Assembly: GCF_017603825.1 (NCBI RefSeq)
Contig: NZ_CP072014.1
Span: forward strand, 62,001-126,000
DNA from: Arthrobacter crystallopoietes
GTDB taxonomy: Bacteria; Actinomycetota; Actinomycetes; Actinomycetales; Micrococcaceae
Length of the DNA stretch: 64,000 nucleotides
Reading direction: 5' to 3'
The notes under the pieces were generated by a model. It ran no database searches. It saw only the letters and a program-made list of their open reading frames with translations, and was not told where the DNA came from. A program made the translations under genes and the position numbers. Positions 1 to 8,744 of the stretch are shown here, piece by piece; the stretch's first letter is position 1; every line of letters begins with the position of its first letter.

Positions 1-1086
1 GGCGAAATCCGCGGCGAGCACTATCACCGCGCCGACACCGCCCGCGGCCACCAGCGAACCGGCGCCGCCCAGCAGCCGGCGGGCAATCGGCCCGGCCAGG
101 AACGCCACGAAAGCTACGGGACCGGCTGCAGCAGTAGCGACGGCGGCCAACAGCACGGCCGTGACCACCAGCCCCAGCCGCGCAGGGCCCACGCGAACGC
201 CCAGGCCGGCGGCGGCATCGTCGCCCATTTCCAGCCCGCGGAGGCTGCGCGAGAGCATCGCCACGGCCGGAAGCAGCAGCACCAGGCTGGCGGCGAGCAC
301 GGCCACACGGTCCCAGTTGCTGGAGTTCAGCGAGCCGTTGAGCCAGACCAGCGCGCCCTGCGCCGTGCGGGTATCGGTGCGTGTCATCAGGTAGCCGACC
401 ACGGCCTGCATGATGGCGGCGAACCCGATACCGATCAGGATCAGCCGCGCGCTGGCCCCACCGGAGGCCCCGGAACGGTGCGACACCAGATAGATCAGCA
501 GGGCGATCGCCAGAGCGCCAATCATCGCGGCGACAGAGACGGTCACGCCGGTCAGCCCGAAGATCACCATGGCCGCCACGGCCGAAGCACTGGCACCGTA
601 GCTGATTCCGATGATGTCCGGGCTGGCCAGCGGGTTGCGCAGCATGGTCTGGAAAATCGCACCCGCCAGGCCGAACGCCACACCGATCAGCGTTCCGGTC
701 ACCGCCCGCGGCAGCTTGTTCTCCATCACGATGAAACTCGCGCCCGGAATGTCCGCACCGCCGAGCAGGCGGAAAAAGTCGGGAATGGTCACGGTGTAGC
801 TGCCCAGCAGGACATTGACAAAGAAGAGAACGACGACGGCGGCGACCAAGGCGGCGACCACAACACGGCGCCGGCGCTGGCGGCCGGAATGGTGCTGGCG
901 GCCGGTGGGGCGCTTTAGCCCGGAGGCACGCTTGTCCGTGGACCCCGCGCCGGCCTCCCCTGCGCCAGATCGTCCCTCGCGGTACGGCGTTCCTTGCGCG
1001 AGGGACGGTGCCTTAGCCAAGGAACGATCTCGCGTTCCCGCCTTCACAGCATCGGCCGCATCCACATCGTGCAGAACCTTGCTCAC
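1..1086 (-). CDS. FecCD-family siderophore ABC transporter permease (3' end cut by window)
   Basis: Inner-membrane permease of an iron-siderophore importer; it would pair with the permease encoded just upstream. The reading frame stays open from a GTG at 1086 to the window edge, so the C-terminus is missing. The GTG overlaps the TGA of the upstream permease as GTGA, implying translational coupling. An Arg-rich N-terminal stretch of about 70 residues precedes the first membrane segment. FecCD hallmarks are visible: LPRAVTGTLIGVAFGLAGA, then RNPLASPDIIGISYGASASA. The cytoplasmic ATPase is expected beyond the window edge. Family assignment is firm; the siderophore transported cannot be read from sequence. 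Confidence 0.9.
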   Translation of the reverse strand, partial: MSKVLHDVDAADAVKAGTRDRSLAKAPSLAQGTPYREGRSGAGEAGAGSTDKRASGLKRPTGRQHHSGRQRRRRVVVAALVAAVVVLFFVNVLLGSYTVTIPDFFRLLGGADIPGASFIVMENKLPRAVTGTLIGVAFGLAGAIFQTMLRNPLASPDIIGISYGASASAVAAMVIFGLTGVTVSVAAMIGALAIALLIYLVSHRSGASGGASARLILIGIGFAAIMQAVVGYLMTRTDTRTAQGALVWLNGSLNSSNWDRVAVLAASLVLLLPAVAMLSRSLRGLEMGDDAAAGLGVRVGPARLGLVVTAVLLAAVATAAAGPVAFVAFLAGPIARRLLGGAGSLVAAGGVGAVIVLAADFA

Positions 1087-2198
1087 AGTCCTGCCGCCTT
1101 CCGCCGCCGGACCAGCCAGATGAAGACGGGCGCACCGATGATGGCGGTCATGATGCCGGCCTGGACCTCGCCGGGCAGCGCGATCAGCCGGCCCACGATG
1201 TCCGCACCAAGCAGCAGTACCGGCGCCAGCACCAGCGAGAACGGCAGGATCCAGCGGTAGTCCGGCCCGGTGAACGCGCGAACTACGTGCGGAATGACCA
1301 GCCCCACGAAGGCAATCGGCCCGGCCAGTGCCGTCGCCGCACCGCACAGGATGACCACCCCGAGGGCAGTGATGGCGCGGGAGAGGCCAACCTTCTGCCC
1401 GAGCCCGCGCGCCACATCGTCGCCCAGCGAAAGGTTGTTCAGGATCCGGCCGGTGAGCAGCGTGATCAGCAGTCCGACCGCTACAAACGGAATGACGGGC
1501 AGGATGACGTCCCAGCCGCGTCCGCTGACGTTGCCGACCTGCCAGAACCGGAAGGCCTCCAGCGTGTCCTGGCTGCTGACCAGAATGGCGTTCATGAGCG
1601 AACTGAGGCCGGCGGTGAGCGCTGCGCCGGCGAGCGCCAGCTTGATCGGCGTCGCGCCTTCGCGGCCCAGGCTGGCAATGCCATAAACAACGACGGCGGC
1701 AACCGCCGCGCCGACGAAGGCGAACCAGATGTAGCCGCTCAGGCTGCTGATGCCGAAGACGTAGATGCCCGTAACCACTGCCAGCGCCGCGCCGGCATTT
1801 ACCCCGAGAATGCCCGGGTCGGCGAGCGGGTTCCGGGCCACGCCCTGCATTGCGGCGCCGGCCACGCCGAGGGCCGCACCGACCAGCAGGGCCGTTACGG
1901 TCCGCGGAATGCGCGAGTGCACCACTGCATGGTCGCCGTTGGCCGGATCGAAATCCGTCAGCGCCGCGATGAGCGTTTCGAAGCTTATCGGCCGGGCGCC
2001 GAAGGCCAGCGAGGCGAAGCACACCAGAGCGAGGACCACCAGCACCACCGGGATGCCCGCAAGCGCGCGGCGATTTCCGGACTTCGCCGGCTTCTGGGGT
2101 GCGGCGGCGAGACGTTCGGAGCCAACGGAAGCGCCTTCGGGCACTGGACCGCGGGGGCGCTGATTGATACGGGCCGGCACCGACACCCCTGCTCCCAC
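1083..2198 (-). CDS. FecCD-family siderophore ABC transporter permease
   Basis: Membrane permease of 371 residues, first gene of a minus-strand iron-uptake operon. It starts at GTG 2198 with an AGGAGG Shine-Dalgarno a few bases upstream. About 40 polar N-terminal residues precede multiple hydrophobic helices. Family motifs include RIPRTVTALLVGAALGVAGA followed by RNPLADPGILGVNAGAALAV, and GPIAFVGLVIPHVVR near the C-terminus. Its TGA overlaps the GTG of the next permease. A near-consensus DtxR/IdeR box lies about 30 bases upstream, so iron repression is expected. Two permeases in tandem suggest a heterodimeric channel. Confidence 0.93.
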   Translation of the reverse strand: MGAGVSVPARINQRPRGPVPEGASVGSERLAAAPQKPAKSGNRRALAGIPVVLVVLALVCFASLAFGARPISFETLIAALTDFDPANGDHAVVHSRIPRTVTALLVGAALGVAGAAMQGVARNPLADPGILGVNAGAALAVVTGIYVFGISSLSGYIWFAFVGAAVAAVVVYGIASLGREGATPIKLALAGAALTAGLSSLMNAILVSSQDTLEAFRFWQVGNVSGRGWDVILPVIPFVAVGLLITLLTGRILNNLSLGDDVARGLGQKVGLSRAITALGVVILCGAATALAGPIAFVGLVIPHVVRAFTGPDYRWILPFSLVLAPVLLLGADIVGRLIALPGEVQAGIMTAIIGAPVFIWLVRRRKAAGL

Positions 2199-2227
2199 AG
2201 TCCACCTCCTGACCTACCGAAAAAGAC

Positions 2228-2246
2228 TTAAGTAAGGCTAGCCTAC
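2228..2246 (-). promoter_or_regulatory. DtxR/IdeR-type iron box upstream of the siderophore permease operon
   Basis: TTAAGTAAGGCTAGCCTAC matches the textbook actinobacterial 19-bp iron box TTAGGTTAGGCTAACCTAA at 15 of 19 positions. The core AGGCTAGCCT is a perfect palindrome. It lies between the permease operon (start 2198) and the divergent hydrolase (start 2385), close enough to the permease start to overlap its promoter. Confidence 0.85.
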
Positions 2247-2384
2247 TGTGGCCCAGATTAAGAAACGATTTACTGCTCTAATTGGCGGCAGATATTTGCA
2301 TGGGCTTGGCTTCCCGCGCCCCCGGTCTTCCGCCACTCCCCCGCAAATCGGCCGCCGGACACCCGACTCGGGCATACTCGAAAC

Positions 2385-3116
2385 ATGTCCGCACCGTTCG
2401 TCCTGCTGCACGGCTGGGCCTGCCCCGCCAGCTACTGGAATCCGCTCGCCGGCTATCTGCGCGAGGCCGGGCACGAGGTGCTGATCCTGGACTTGCCGGG
2501 CTACAGCGGGCCGCTGGAGCCGGATTTTGAGTGGACGGTGGAAAACGTCGCCGCGGACTTCGCGTTCAGATTCGCCGCCGGCGGACCGGTACATTGGGTG
2601 GGCCACTCGCTCGGCGGCAGCATCGCGGCCACCATCGCGGCCCGCTTTCCGCGTACGACGGCGTCGCTCACGTTGGCAGGGATGGTCCCGGTCAAACCGT
2701 CGCAGGCAACCGTGGAGCGCCTCACCCGTCTGTTTGGCGGACCGGAGCAGCCGGGCGAGGAAGCCGCCGAAGAAATGATCGCAGCCTGGTTCCGTGGCGG
2801 AAACGTGCCGCAAGGTGCCGACCTCGAAAGGTTTCTGGCCCCCTTCCGGCTGCCGGCCGCCGTCGTACGTTCGAGCATGCTGGCCGGCCTGACCGGCGCG
2901 GCGGAGGAAGTACCCGACAAAATCACGGCCCCTACCCTGGTTGTCACCGGAGTCCGGGATGCCACACGCCCGCCGGACATCGTGCAGGATTTCCTTGCCG
3001 CCCACCCCATGTGGCGCCATGCACTGATTCCGGAAGCCGGCCATCTTGTGCATTGGGAACAACCCGAAGCCTGCGCCGCGGCCATCCTGGACCTACTGGC
3101 AGCGGCCGAGGACTGA
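2385..3116 (+). CDS. alpha/beta-fold hydrolase
   Basis: Predicted soluble esterase/lipase-like enzyme of 243 residues with a canonical alpha/beta hydrolase layout. The oxyanion-hole HGW is at residues 9-11, nucleophile Ser75 in GHSLGG, Asp192 in VVTGVRDATRP, and His220 in EAGHLVHWE. There is no signal peptide or lid insertion large enough to suggest a lipase. It is transcribed divergently from the iron-uptake operon and converges on the LLM oxidoreductase gene. The substrate is unknown; a link to siderophore ester hydrolysis is possible from position only. Confidence 0.85.
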   Translation: MSAPFVLLHGWACPASYWNPLAGYLREAGHEVLILDLPGYSGPLEPDFEWTVENVAADFAFRFAAGGPVHWVGHSLGGSIAATIAARFPRTTASLTLAGMVPVKPSQATVERLTRLFGGPEQPGEEAAEEMIAAWFRGGNVPQGADLERFLAPFRLPAAVVRSSMLAGLTGAAEEVPDKITAPTLVVTGVRDATRPPDIVQDFLAAHPMWRHALIPEAGHLVHWEQPEACAAAILDLLAAAED

Positions 3117-3154
3117 GCGGCGGAGGGACTGAAACGCCGGCCCGGCCCCCCCCG

Positions 3155-4195
3155 TTACGGCTGTTTCGCGGGGTGCGTTTCCTTTTGCACCACCGGCATA
3201 ACTTCGGTGGCGAGCAGCTCAATAGACCGGGCCGTGTCCTCGAACGGCAGGCCGCCCAGGCCCACCTGCGCCATATAGCGGTCGTGGCCGAAGATCTCGT
3301 ACTGTTCCATGATCTTGTCGATGACCTCCTGCGGGCCGCCGGCGAGCAGGCCGCCGCCGGGTCCGGCCCACGCCTCGAAAGTTTCGCGCGGAAAGTGCCC
3401 CATCTTCCGCGGCATATTCTGCTCGAAGTACGCGCGGTAGTACGGATAGAACGTGTCGCGCGCCTGCTGTGAGGTTGGCGCCACGAAGAAGTGGCCGCCG
3501 GTCCCGATGGGCAGCTGCGCCGCGTCGTGGCCGTGGGCGACGGCGGATTCGCGGTAGTACTCCACCAGCCGCGCGAAGTGCTGCGGCCCGGACAGCAGTG
3601 CCACATACAGCGGCAGCCCCAGCCGGCCGGCACGCTCAAAAGACGCGGGCGTTCCGCCGACGCCAACCCAGACCGGCAGCTTCTCCTGCAGCGGGCGCGG
3701 AGCAACCTCCATCCCGTGGATGCTGTGATGGACGTTGCCCCGCCACGTCAGGTTCTCCTGATCGCGCGCGGCCAGCAGCAGCTGCAGCTTCTCCTCGAAC
3801 AAGGCATCGTAGTCCGCCATGTCGTAGCCGAACAGCGGATAGGACTCCGTGAAGGCGCCGCGGCCGGCGATGATTTCCGCGCGGCCGTCCGAGATCAAGT
3901 CCAGCGTTGCAAACTGCTCGAACAGCCGGACCGGATCCTGCGTGGACAAGACAGTGACGGCGGTGGCCAACCGCAGGTTCTTGGTTTCCCGCGCAATGGC
4001 GGCCAGCACGATTTCCGGCGCCGAAATGGCGAAATCATGGCGGTGGTGCTCGCCAAGGCCCAGGAACCCAATGCCGGCTTGGTCCGCGATCTTGGCCAGC
4101 TCGATCAGCTCGGTCAGCCGCTGGTGGGGCGAGAAGGATTTGCCGCTGTCGATATTGCGGGTGAGTTCGCCGAAGGTAAAAATGCCGAAATCCAT
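3155..4195 (-). CDS. LLM-class (luciferase-like) flavin-dependent oxidoreductase
   Basis: Predicted FMN/F420-dependent monooxygenase or oxidoreductase of the bacterial luciferase-like superfamily, 346 residues, cytosolic. The N-terminus MDFGIFTFGE, the GLGEHHRHDF segment and the LATAVTVLSTQDPVRLFEQFATLDLIS region are typical of this TIM-barrel family, as is VWVGVGGTPAS further on. It stands alone and faces two palindromes in its promoter region (4227-4255) that could bind a MarR- or TetR-type regulator. The substrate is not predictable. Confidence 0.87.
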   Translation of the reverse strand: MDFGIFTFGELTRNIDSGKSFSPHQRLTELIELAKIADQAGIGFLGLGEHHRHDFAISAPEIVLAAIARETKNLRLATAVTVLSTQDPVRLFEQFATLDLISDGRAEIIAGRGAFTESYPLFGYDMADYDALFEEKLQLLLAARDQENLTWRGNVHHSIHGMEVAPRPLQEKLPVWVGVGGTPASFERAGRLGLPLYVALLSGPQHFARLVEYYRESAVAHGHDAAQLPIGTGGHFFVAPTSQQARDTFYPYYRAYFEQNMPRKMGHFPRETFEAWAGPGGGLLAGGPQEVIDKIMEQYEIFGHDRYMAQVGLGGLPFEDTARSIELLATEVMPVVQKETHPAKQP

Positions 4196-4226
4196 GTTGC
4201 TCCCGGGTCAGGTTCCAATTATCTGA

Positions 4227-4255
4227 TTACTTGAAGCTTCAGCTAATACGTATTA
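4227..4255 (-). promoter_or_regulatory. two adjacent palindromes, candidate operator for the LLM oxidoreductase gene
   Basis: TTACTTGAAGCTTCAGCTAA (4227-4246) is an imperfect 20-bp dyad around the perfect core TGAAGCTTCA. It overlaps TAATACGTATTA (4244-4255), a perfect 12-bp palindrome. AT-rich dyads like these are unusual in this GC-rich window. They lie 32-60 bases upstream of the LLM gene start and about 160 bases upstream of the divergent acyl-CoA dehydrogenase. The binding protein is unknown. The rest of the 4196-4410 gap shows no gene. Confidence 0.5.
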
Positions 4256-4410
4256 TTCCCCGCGTCCGGACCGCCGCCTCTTCGACCCCTTCGGCAATCT
4301 TGCCGCCAGCCCCGTACCAAGCAGTAACAAAACCGGCTACCCGGGAGTAACATTGAAGGACAGCTAAAGGGTCTCCGGCCTGCGGCAGACCCTGGTCAAA
4401 GGGGACTGCC

Positions 4411-6363
4411 ATGAGTACCGGAACTGAACAGCACCTGCCCACCGGCCAGAGCGCCAACGTCACGGAACGTGACGCCCGCGCTGTGGCGGAGGCCGCCCGC
4501 GAGACGGAATGGACGCGGCCGAGTTTTGCCAAGGGCCTCTATCTGGGCCGCTTCGACATGGACCTCATCCACCCGCACCCTGTTCCCGCACCCAAGGATG
4601 CGGCAGCCGGCGACGCGTTCCTGGCAAGGCTGGAAAAGTACGCGCGGACCATGGACGGCGCCCGGATCGAGCGCGACGCGAAGATACCGGACGAATATCT
4701 GGCGGAGCTAGCGGAACTGGGCGCGTTCGGCATGAAAATTCCGGTGCAGTACGGCGGTCTGGGCCTGTCCCTGACCTACTATGGCCGCGCACTGATGCTG
4801 CTGGGATCCGTGCATCCGAGCCTCGGCGCCCTGTTCTCGGCGCACCTGTCCATCGGCGTCCCGGAGCCCGTCAAGGTCTTCGGCAGCGAGGACCAGAAAC
4901 AGCGGTTCCTGCCCCGGTGCGCCGCGGGGGCGGTCTCGGCGTTCCTGCTCACCGAGCCCGACGTCGGCTCGGACCCGGCCCGGCTCGGCACCACCGCAAC
5001 CCCGACCGACGACGGCGAATCGTACGTGATCAACGGCAGCAAGCTCTGGACCACCAACGGGGTCATCGCCGAACTCGTGGTGGTCATGGCCAAGGTTCCG
5101 GCGCACGACGGCGGACCTGGCGGCATCTCCGCATTCGTTGTCGAAGCTGACGCGGCCGGCATCACGGTGGAAAACCGCAATGCCTTCATGGGATTGAGAG
5201 GTATCGAAAACGGGCTGACGCGCTTCGACAATGTCACAGTGCCGGCGGCCAACCGGCTGGGCGGTGAGGGAAAGGGCCTGAAGATCGCGCTGACCACACT
5301 GAACACCGGGCGCCTGGCCCTGCCGGCCCTCTGCGCGGCCTCCGGGAAGTGGTCGCTGAAAATCGCCCGCGAGTGGTCCAACGCGAGGGTCCAGTGGGGC
5401 CGCCCGGTCGGCCGCCACGAGGCCGTGGGAAAGAAGATTGCTTTCATCGCCGCCACCGCGTTTGCCCTCGAGTCGGTCTTCGAGCTGTCGGCGGCGATGG
5501 CCGACGCCGGCATGAAAGACGTGCGGATCGAGGCGGCCCTGGCCAAGCTTTGGTCCAGCGAAATGGCCTACAAGGTTGCGGACGAGCTGGTACAGATCCG
5601 CGGCGGACGCGGCTTCGAAACTGCGGCGTCCCTAGCAGCCCGCGGGGAGCGGGCTGTGCCGGCCGAGCAGCAACTGCGGGATATGCGGATCAATCGCATC
5701 TTCGAGGGCTCCACCGAAATCATGCACCTGCTGATCGCCCGGGAGGCCGTGGACGCCCACCTGGCCGCCGCCGGAGACCTTGCTTCGGCGGACGCGGATC
5801 TGGCCGCCAAGGCCCGGGCTGCCATAGGTGCCAGTGGCTTCTACGCCCGCTGGCTGCCGCAACTGCTGGCCGGGCAGGGCATGAACCCCAAGTCGTACGG
5901 CGGATTCGGACGGTTGGCCGGGCACCTGCGGTTCGTCGAGCGGTCCTCGCGGAAGCTCGCCCGGCACACCTTCGCCGGCATGGGCCGCTGGCAGGCCAAG
6001 CTGGAACACCGGCAGGTTTTCTTGGGCCGGATTGTGGATATCGGAGCCGAGCTCTTCGCCATGGCCGCAGTCTGCAGCAGGGCCGAACTGTTGCGCAGCC
6101 AGAATCCTGCCGAAGGCAAAAGCGCCTACGAATTGGCAGATGCCTTCTGCCTGCAGTCCCGCGAGCGCGTCCGGCAGCTGTTCACCGAGCTCTGGCGGAA
6201 CTCGGACACCCCGGACCGGCGGCTGGCCGGCAAAGTGCTGGACGGAGACTACACCTGGCTCGAGCGCGGCGTCATCGATCCTTCCGAAGGAACCGGACCG
6301 TGGATCTCCCAGCCGTCCGAAGGGCCCTCCACGAAGGAAGACCAGCACCGCAAGTACCGGTAG
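4411..6363 (+). CDS. acyl-CoA dehydrogenase family protein (long, VLCAD-like)
   Basis: FAD-dependent enzyme predicted to oxidise acyl-CoA to enoyl-CoA at the first step of beta-oxidation. At 650 residues it is much longer than the usual ~380, with an extra C-terminal helical domain as in very-long-chain acyl-CoA dehydrogenases. Visible family landmarks are FLLTEPDVGSDPARL (FAD/substrate region), LWTTNG, GLRGIENGLTRFDNV, and the C-terminal QIRGGRGFE ... RINRIFEGSTEIMHL block of the core domain. No electron-transfer flavoprotein gene is nearby. Chain-length preference is inferred from architecture only. Confidence 0.9.
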   Translation: MSTGTEQHLPTGQSANVTERDARAVAEAARETEWTRPSFAKGLYLGRFDMDLIHPHPVPAPKDAAAGDAFLARLEKYARTMDGARIERDAKIPDEYLAELAELGAFGMKIPVQYGGLGLSLTYYGRALMLLGSVHPSLGALFSAHLSIGVPEPVKVFGSEDQKQRFLPRCAAGAVSAFLLTEPDVGSDPARLGTTATPTDDGESYVINGSKLWTTNGVIAELVVVMAKVPAHDGGPGGISAFVVEADAAGITVENRNAFMGLRGIENGLTRFDNVTVPAANRLGGEGKGLKIALTTLNTGRLALPALCAASGKWSLKIAREWSNARVQWGRPVGRHEAVGKKIAFIAATAFALESVFELSAAMADAGMKDVRIEAALAKLWSSEMAYKVADELVQIRGGRGFETAASLAARGERAVPAEQQLRDMRINRIFEGSTEIMHLLIAREAVDAHLAAAGDLASADADLAAKARAAIGASGFYARWLPQLLAGQGMNPKSYGGFGRLAGHLRFVERSSRKLARHTFAGMGRWQAKLEHRQVFLGRIVDIGAELFAMAAVCSRAELLRSQNPAEGKSAYELADAFCLQSRERVRQLFTELWRNSDTPDRRLAGKVLDGDYTWLERGVIDPSEGTGPWISQPSEGPSTKEDQHRKYR

Positions 6364-6433
6364 ACACCGGAAGACTTGGTAGGTTGTTCGTGGTGCAGCA
6401 CCCTGCACTGACGCACGCCCGAGGGAGCCGATC

Positions 6434-7525
6434 ATGGGAACGCATTGGGACCGGCTGGATGAAGATCTGCGACCGTCCGTTGAAGCCAGCACCGATGAGT
6501 TCGGACGTATACGCCCTGAGCTCGAAGCAGTCACCCGCGACATGCAGACGACCATCCGGGACATCTTCCAAGAGACCGAGCTAAAGCCGCTGTTCGTCAC
6601 GGCCCGGACCAAAACCGTCGCCTCGTTCCGGGAAAAGGCTTCCCGCACCCTGCCGCCTGCCGTCGCCGGTGATACGCCAACCCTCGAATACCCGGATCCG
6701 CTGCGCGATATGCACGACATGGTCGGTGTCCGGGTGATTGTCAGCCTGCCGCACGAGATCCGCGAAGCGGCCGGCCTGATCAAACGCCAGCGCAGCGAAT
6801 TCGACATCCGTGCCGACCGGGAGAAGGACATCGGTTCCATCGAGTCCGGCACGTACGGCTACTCCAGCAGGCATCTGCTCATCCGCACCATCCAGAACCC
6901 AGCGGTCAAGCGCTTCCAGGAGGCACTCGGCGAACCGGCCAGGCCCAACGGCAGCCATGTTTTCGAGGTCCAGATCCGCACCATCCTGGCCCATGCCTGG
7001 TCCGAGATCGAGCACGACATCCGTTTCAAAGCCTCCAACCCGAGGGCATGGAGTCCCTATTTCGACCGGCAGTTCACCGCCACGGCCGCAATGCTCGAGG
7101 CAGTGGAATCCACGTTCTCCGAACTGCATGAGCGCTACGAGACGGTTACCGGTTATTGGGACGAAGAAGGTGAAGGCGCGGCGCCGCTGACACCGCGGCG
7201 GATCCGCGAAGTGTGGCAGACGCTGCTGCCCCACGTGGACCGCAAGTCCGACGACGACTGGGGCTGGGCCGCCGAACTCCTGGCCGCACACGGATTGAAG
7301 ACCACCACAAACCTCGTCGACCTGCTCCAGGCGGAGGTGATTACCAAGGTTCGCGAGGCGTTGGAACACCGCTACTCCCCCGGCCCGGACCGACTGCTCG
7401 ACGACGTGCTGCTATGGCGGTTCGGTAAACGCCACATTGAACTGACCGCCGGTGACGACAACCACCGGCGAGAAAGCCTGCAGCGCCGCCACCGGCAGAT
7501 GGAAACGTTCCGCACTGCGAGCTAA
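6434..7525 (+). CDS. RelA/SpoT nucleotidyltransferase-domain protein (single-domain alarmone synthetase candidate)
   Basis: Protein of 363 residues carrying a (p)ppGpp-synthetase-like domain at roughly 45-200: DMHDMVGVRVIV, YGYSSRHLLI and FEVQIRTILAHAWSEIEHD match the conserved RelA/SpoT motifs, including the acidic EIEHD. No HD hydrolase, TGS or ACT domain is present, so it resembles a small alarmone synthetase. The C-terminal 160 residues are an extension not typical of the ~220-residue stand-alone enzymes. A GGGAG ribosome site precedes the ATG. Synthetic activity is inferred from the motifs. Confidence 0.82.
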   Translation: MGTHWDRLDEDLRPSVEASTDEFGRIRPELEAVTRDMQTTIRDIFQETELKPLFVTARTKTVASFREKASRTLPPAVAGDTPTLEYPDPLRDMHDMVGVRVIVSLPHEIREAAGLIKRQRSEFDIRADREKDIGSIESGTYGYSSRHLLIRTIQNPAVKRFQEALGEPARPNGSHVFEVQIRTILAHAWSEIEHDIRFKASNPRAWSPYFDRQFTATAAMLEAVESTFSELHERYETVTGYWDEEGEGAAPLTPRRIREVWQTLLPHVDRKSDDDWGWAAELLAAHGLKTTTNLVDLLQAEVITKVREALEHRYSPGPDRLLDDVLLWRFGKRHIELTAGDDNHRRESLQRRHRQMETFRTAS

Positions 7526-7570
7526 CCGTCGGCACAGCAGGCCGGTTCCGCTCCACTAACGGGTTGCACG

Positions 7571-8587
7571 CTATTTTCCGCGCCACGGCCGGGAGGCGAT
7601 GACCAGCGCCAACGAGGTCAGTAAGATGCCGGCAATGGTTGCTCCGCCAACGAGGCTTCCGGCCGTGGGCCAGAGGATGTCCAGGACCAGCGAGCCCACC
7701 AGTTGGCCGCCGATCATGCCCAGGCTGGTGAGCAGAACGCCGGTGTTCGCCACGCTGAGGGTGGCCGCGCCAAGCACCAGCGTCCCCAGCGGCCCACCGG
7801 TATACAGCCACCACTGCGGGGTTAGGAGTCCGGCCTGCCCGCTGAGCCCAGCCTGGATTGTCCATACTGCCAGCAGTGCCATGGTGCCGGTGCCGAAGTT
7901 GAACAGGGTGGAAATGACCGGGCTGCCATGCGCCATTGCGATCTGTCCCAGCATGCCCTGCTGCACGCTTTGCATCAGCCCCGCCGCCAACGGCAGCAGC
8001 ATGAGCAGGACCAACAAACCGGTGTTAAGGGAGTTCCCGAAATGCGGCAGCGCCGCTGTCACCGCGGCCGCCAAGGCCAGCACGGCACCGGCGATCCGTA
8101 CACCGTTGACCGGAATCTTCTTGCCCGAACCAAGGCCCAACCGGTCGACAACCAGGCCGGAGGCCAGCTGGCCGCTGACCACGGCGATCGTGAACAGCGA
8201 CAGGCCGATGGGACCAACGGCCACGGTCTGCGTAAAAACGTAAAACGCACCGATCAGTCCGGCCAGCAAATACCACGGCGGGTACCTGCGTTGCCGGAAC
8301 AGGCTGGGCACCCGACGCAGGCGGGCGCGCGCGGACGGAAGAACCGTAGCGAACACCAGCACCGCGATGAAGCCGGTGCCGAAGCTGATCAATGCGGCAC
8401 CGATTCGGTCCTGCAGCTGCACGCCCAGCTCGCTGTTGAGCCGTCCCTGGACCGCCAGCCCAATGCCGCCGAACACAGCCAGGAGCAAAGCCAGCACTGC
8501 CGGCACCCGGATATCGCCGTGGGACGGGCCGTGACCGTCAGGTGCCACGGCATCAGGTGCGGCATTGCTATCACGGGGTCTGGTCAC
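7571..8587 (-). CDS. DMT-superfamily transporter, YdcZ (DUF606) type
   Basis: Integral membrane protein of 338 residues with about ten hydrophobic helices arranged as two similar halves. Each half begins with a segment like FGGIGLAVQGRLNSELG or PLAAGLMQSVQQGMLGQ, the hallmark of the YdcZ branch of drug/metabolite transporters. Start is a GTG at 8587 without a strong Shine-Dalgarno. It is divergent from the MerR-TipAS regulator gene 150 bases away, so it is a candidate target of that regulator. The exported substrate is unknown. Confidence 0.83.
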   Translation of the reverse strand: MTRPRDSNAAPDAVAPDGHGPSHGDIRVPAVLALLLAVFGGIGLAVQGRLNSELGVQLQDRIGAALISFGTGFIAVLVFATVLPSARARLRRVPSLFRQRRYPPWYLLAGLIGAFYVFTQTVAVGPIGLSLFTIAVVSGQLASGLVVDRLGLGSGKKIPVNGVRIAGAVLALAAAVTAALPHFGNSLNTGLLVLLMLLPLAAGLMQSVQQGMLGQIAMAHGSPVISTLFNFGTGTMALLAVWTIQAGLSGQAGLLTPQWWLYTGGPLGTLVLGAATLSVANTGVLLTSLGMIGGQLVGSLVLDILWPTAGSLVGGATIAGILLTSLALVIASRPWRGK

Positions 8588-8678
8588 GCTGTCGATCGTA
8601 ACCTCATGCCGCTCCGCCGGAGGCAGTGTGTGGGAATTCCGCCTGAACTTCCGGTGGGTGGTTGAGCTACCGGAGGGC

Positions 8679-8709
8679 TTGACCTTGACGTTGCGTCAAC
8701 ACGGATAGT
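8679..8709 (+). promoter_or_regulatory. MerR-type promoter with 19-bp spacer and central dyad
   Basis: A -35-like TTGACC (8679-8684) and a -10-like GATAGT (8704-8709) are separated by 19 bp, the over-long spacing typical of MerR-controlled promoters. The spacer contains TTGACG-TTG-CGTCAA (8685-8699), a perfect dyad with 6-base arms. The promoter points toward the MerR-TipAS gene, suggesting ligand-dependent autoactivation. Confidence 0.7.
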
Positions 8710-8744
8710 GAAGGATATGAACAAGGCAGAAGGGAGGCCGCCGC

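Noticed and set aside
3148-3157. Run of eight Cs between convergent genes
   Set aside because: A simple homopolymer in a GC-rich gap; no gene frame depends on it.
5349-6584. 411-codon frame on the plus strand
   Set aside because: Out-of-frame shadow of the acyl-CoA dehydrogenase gene.
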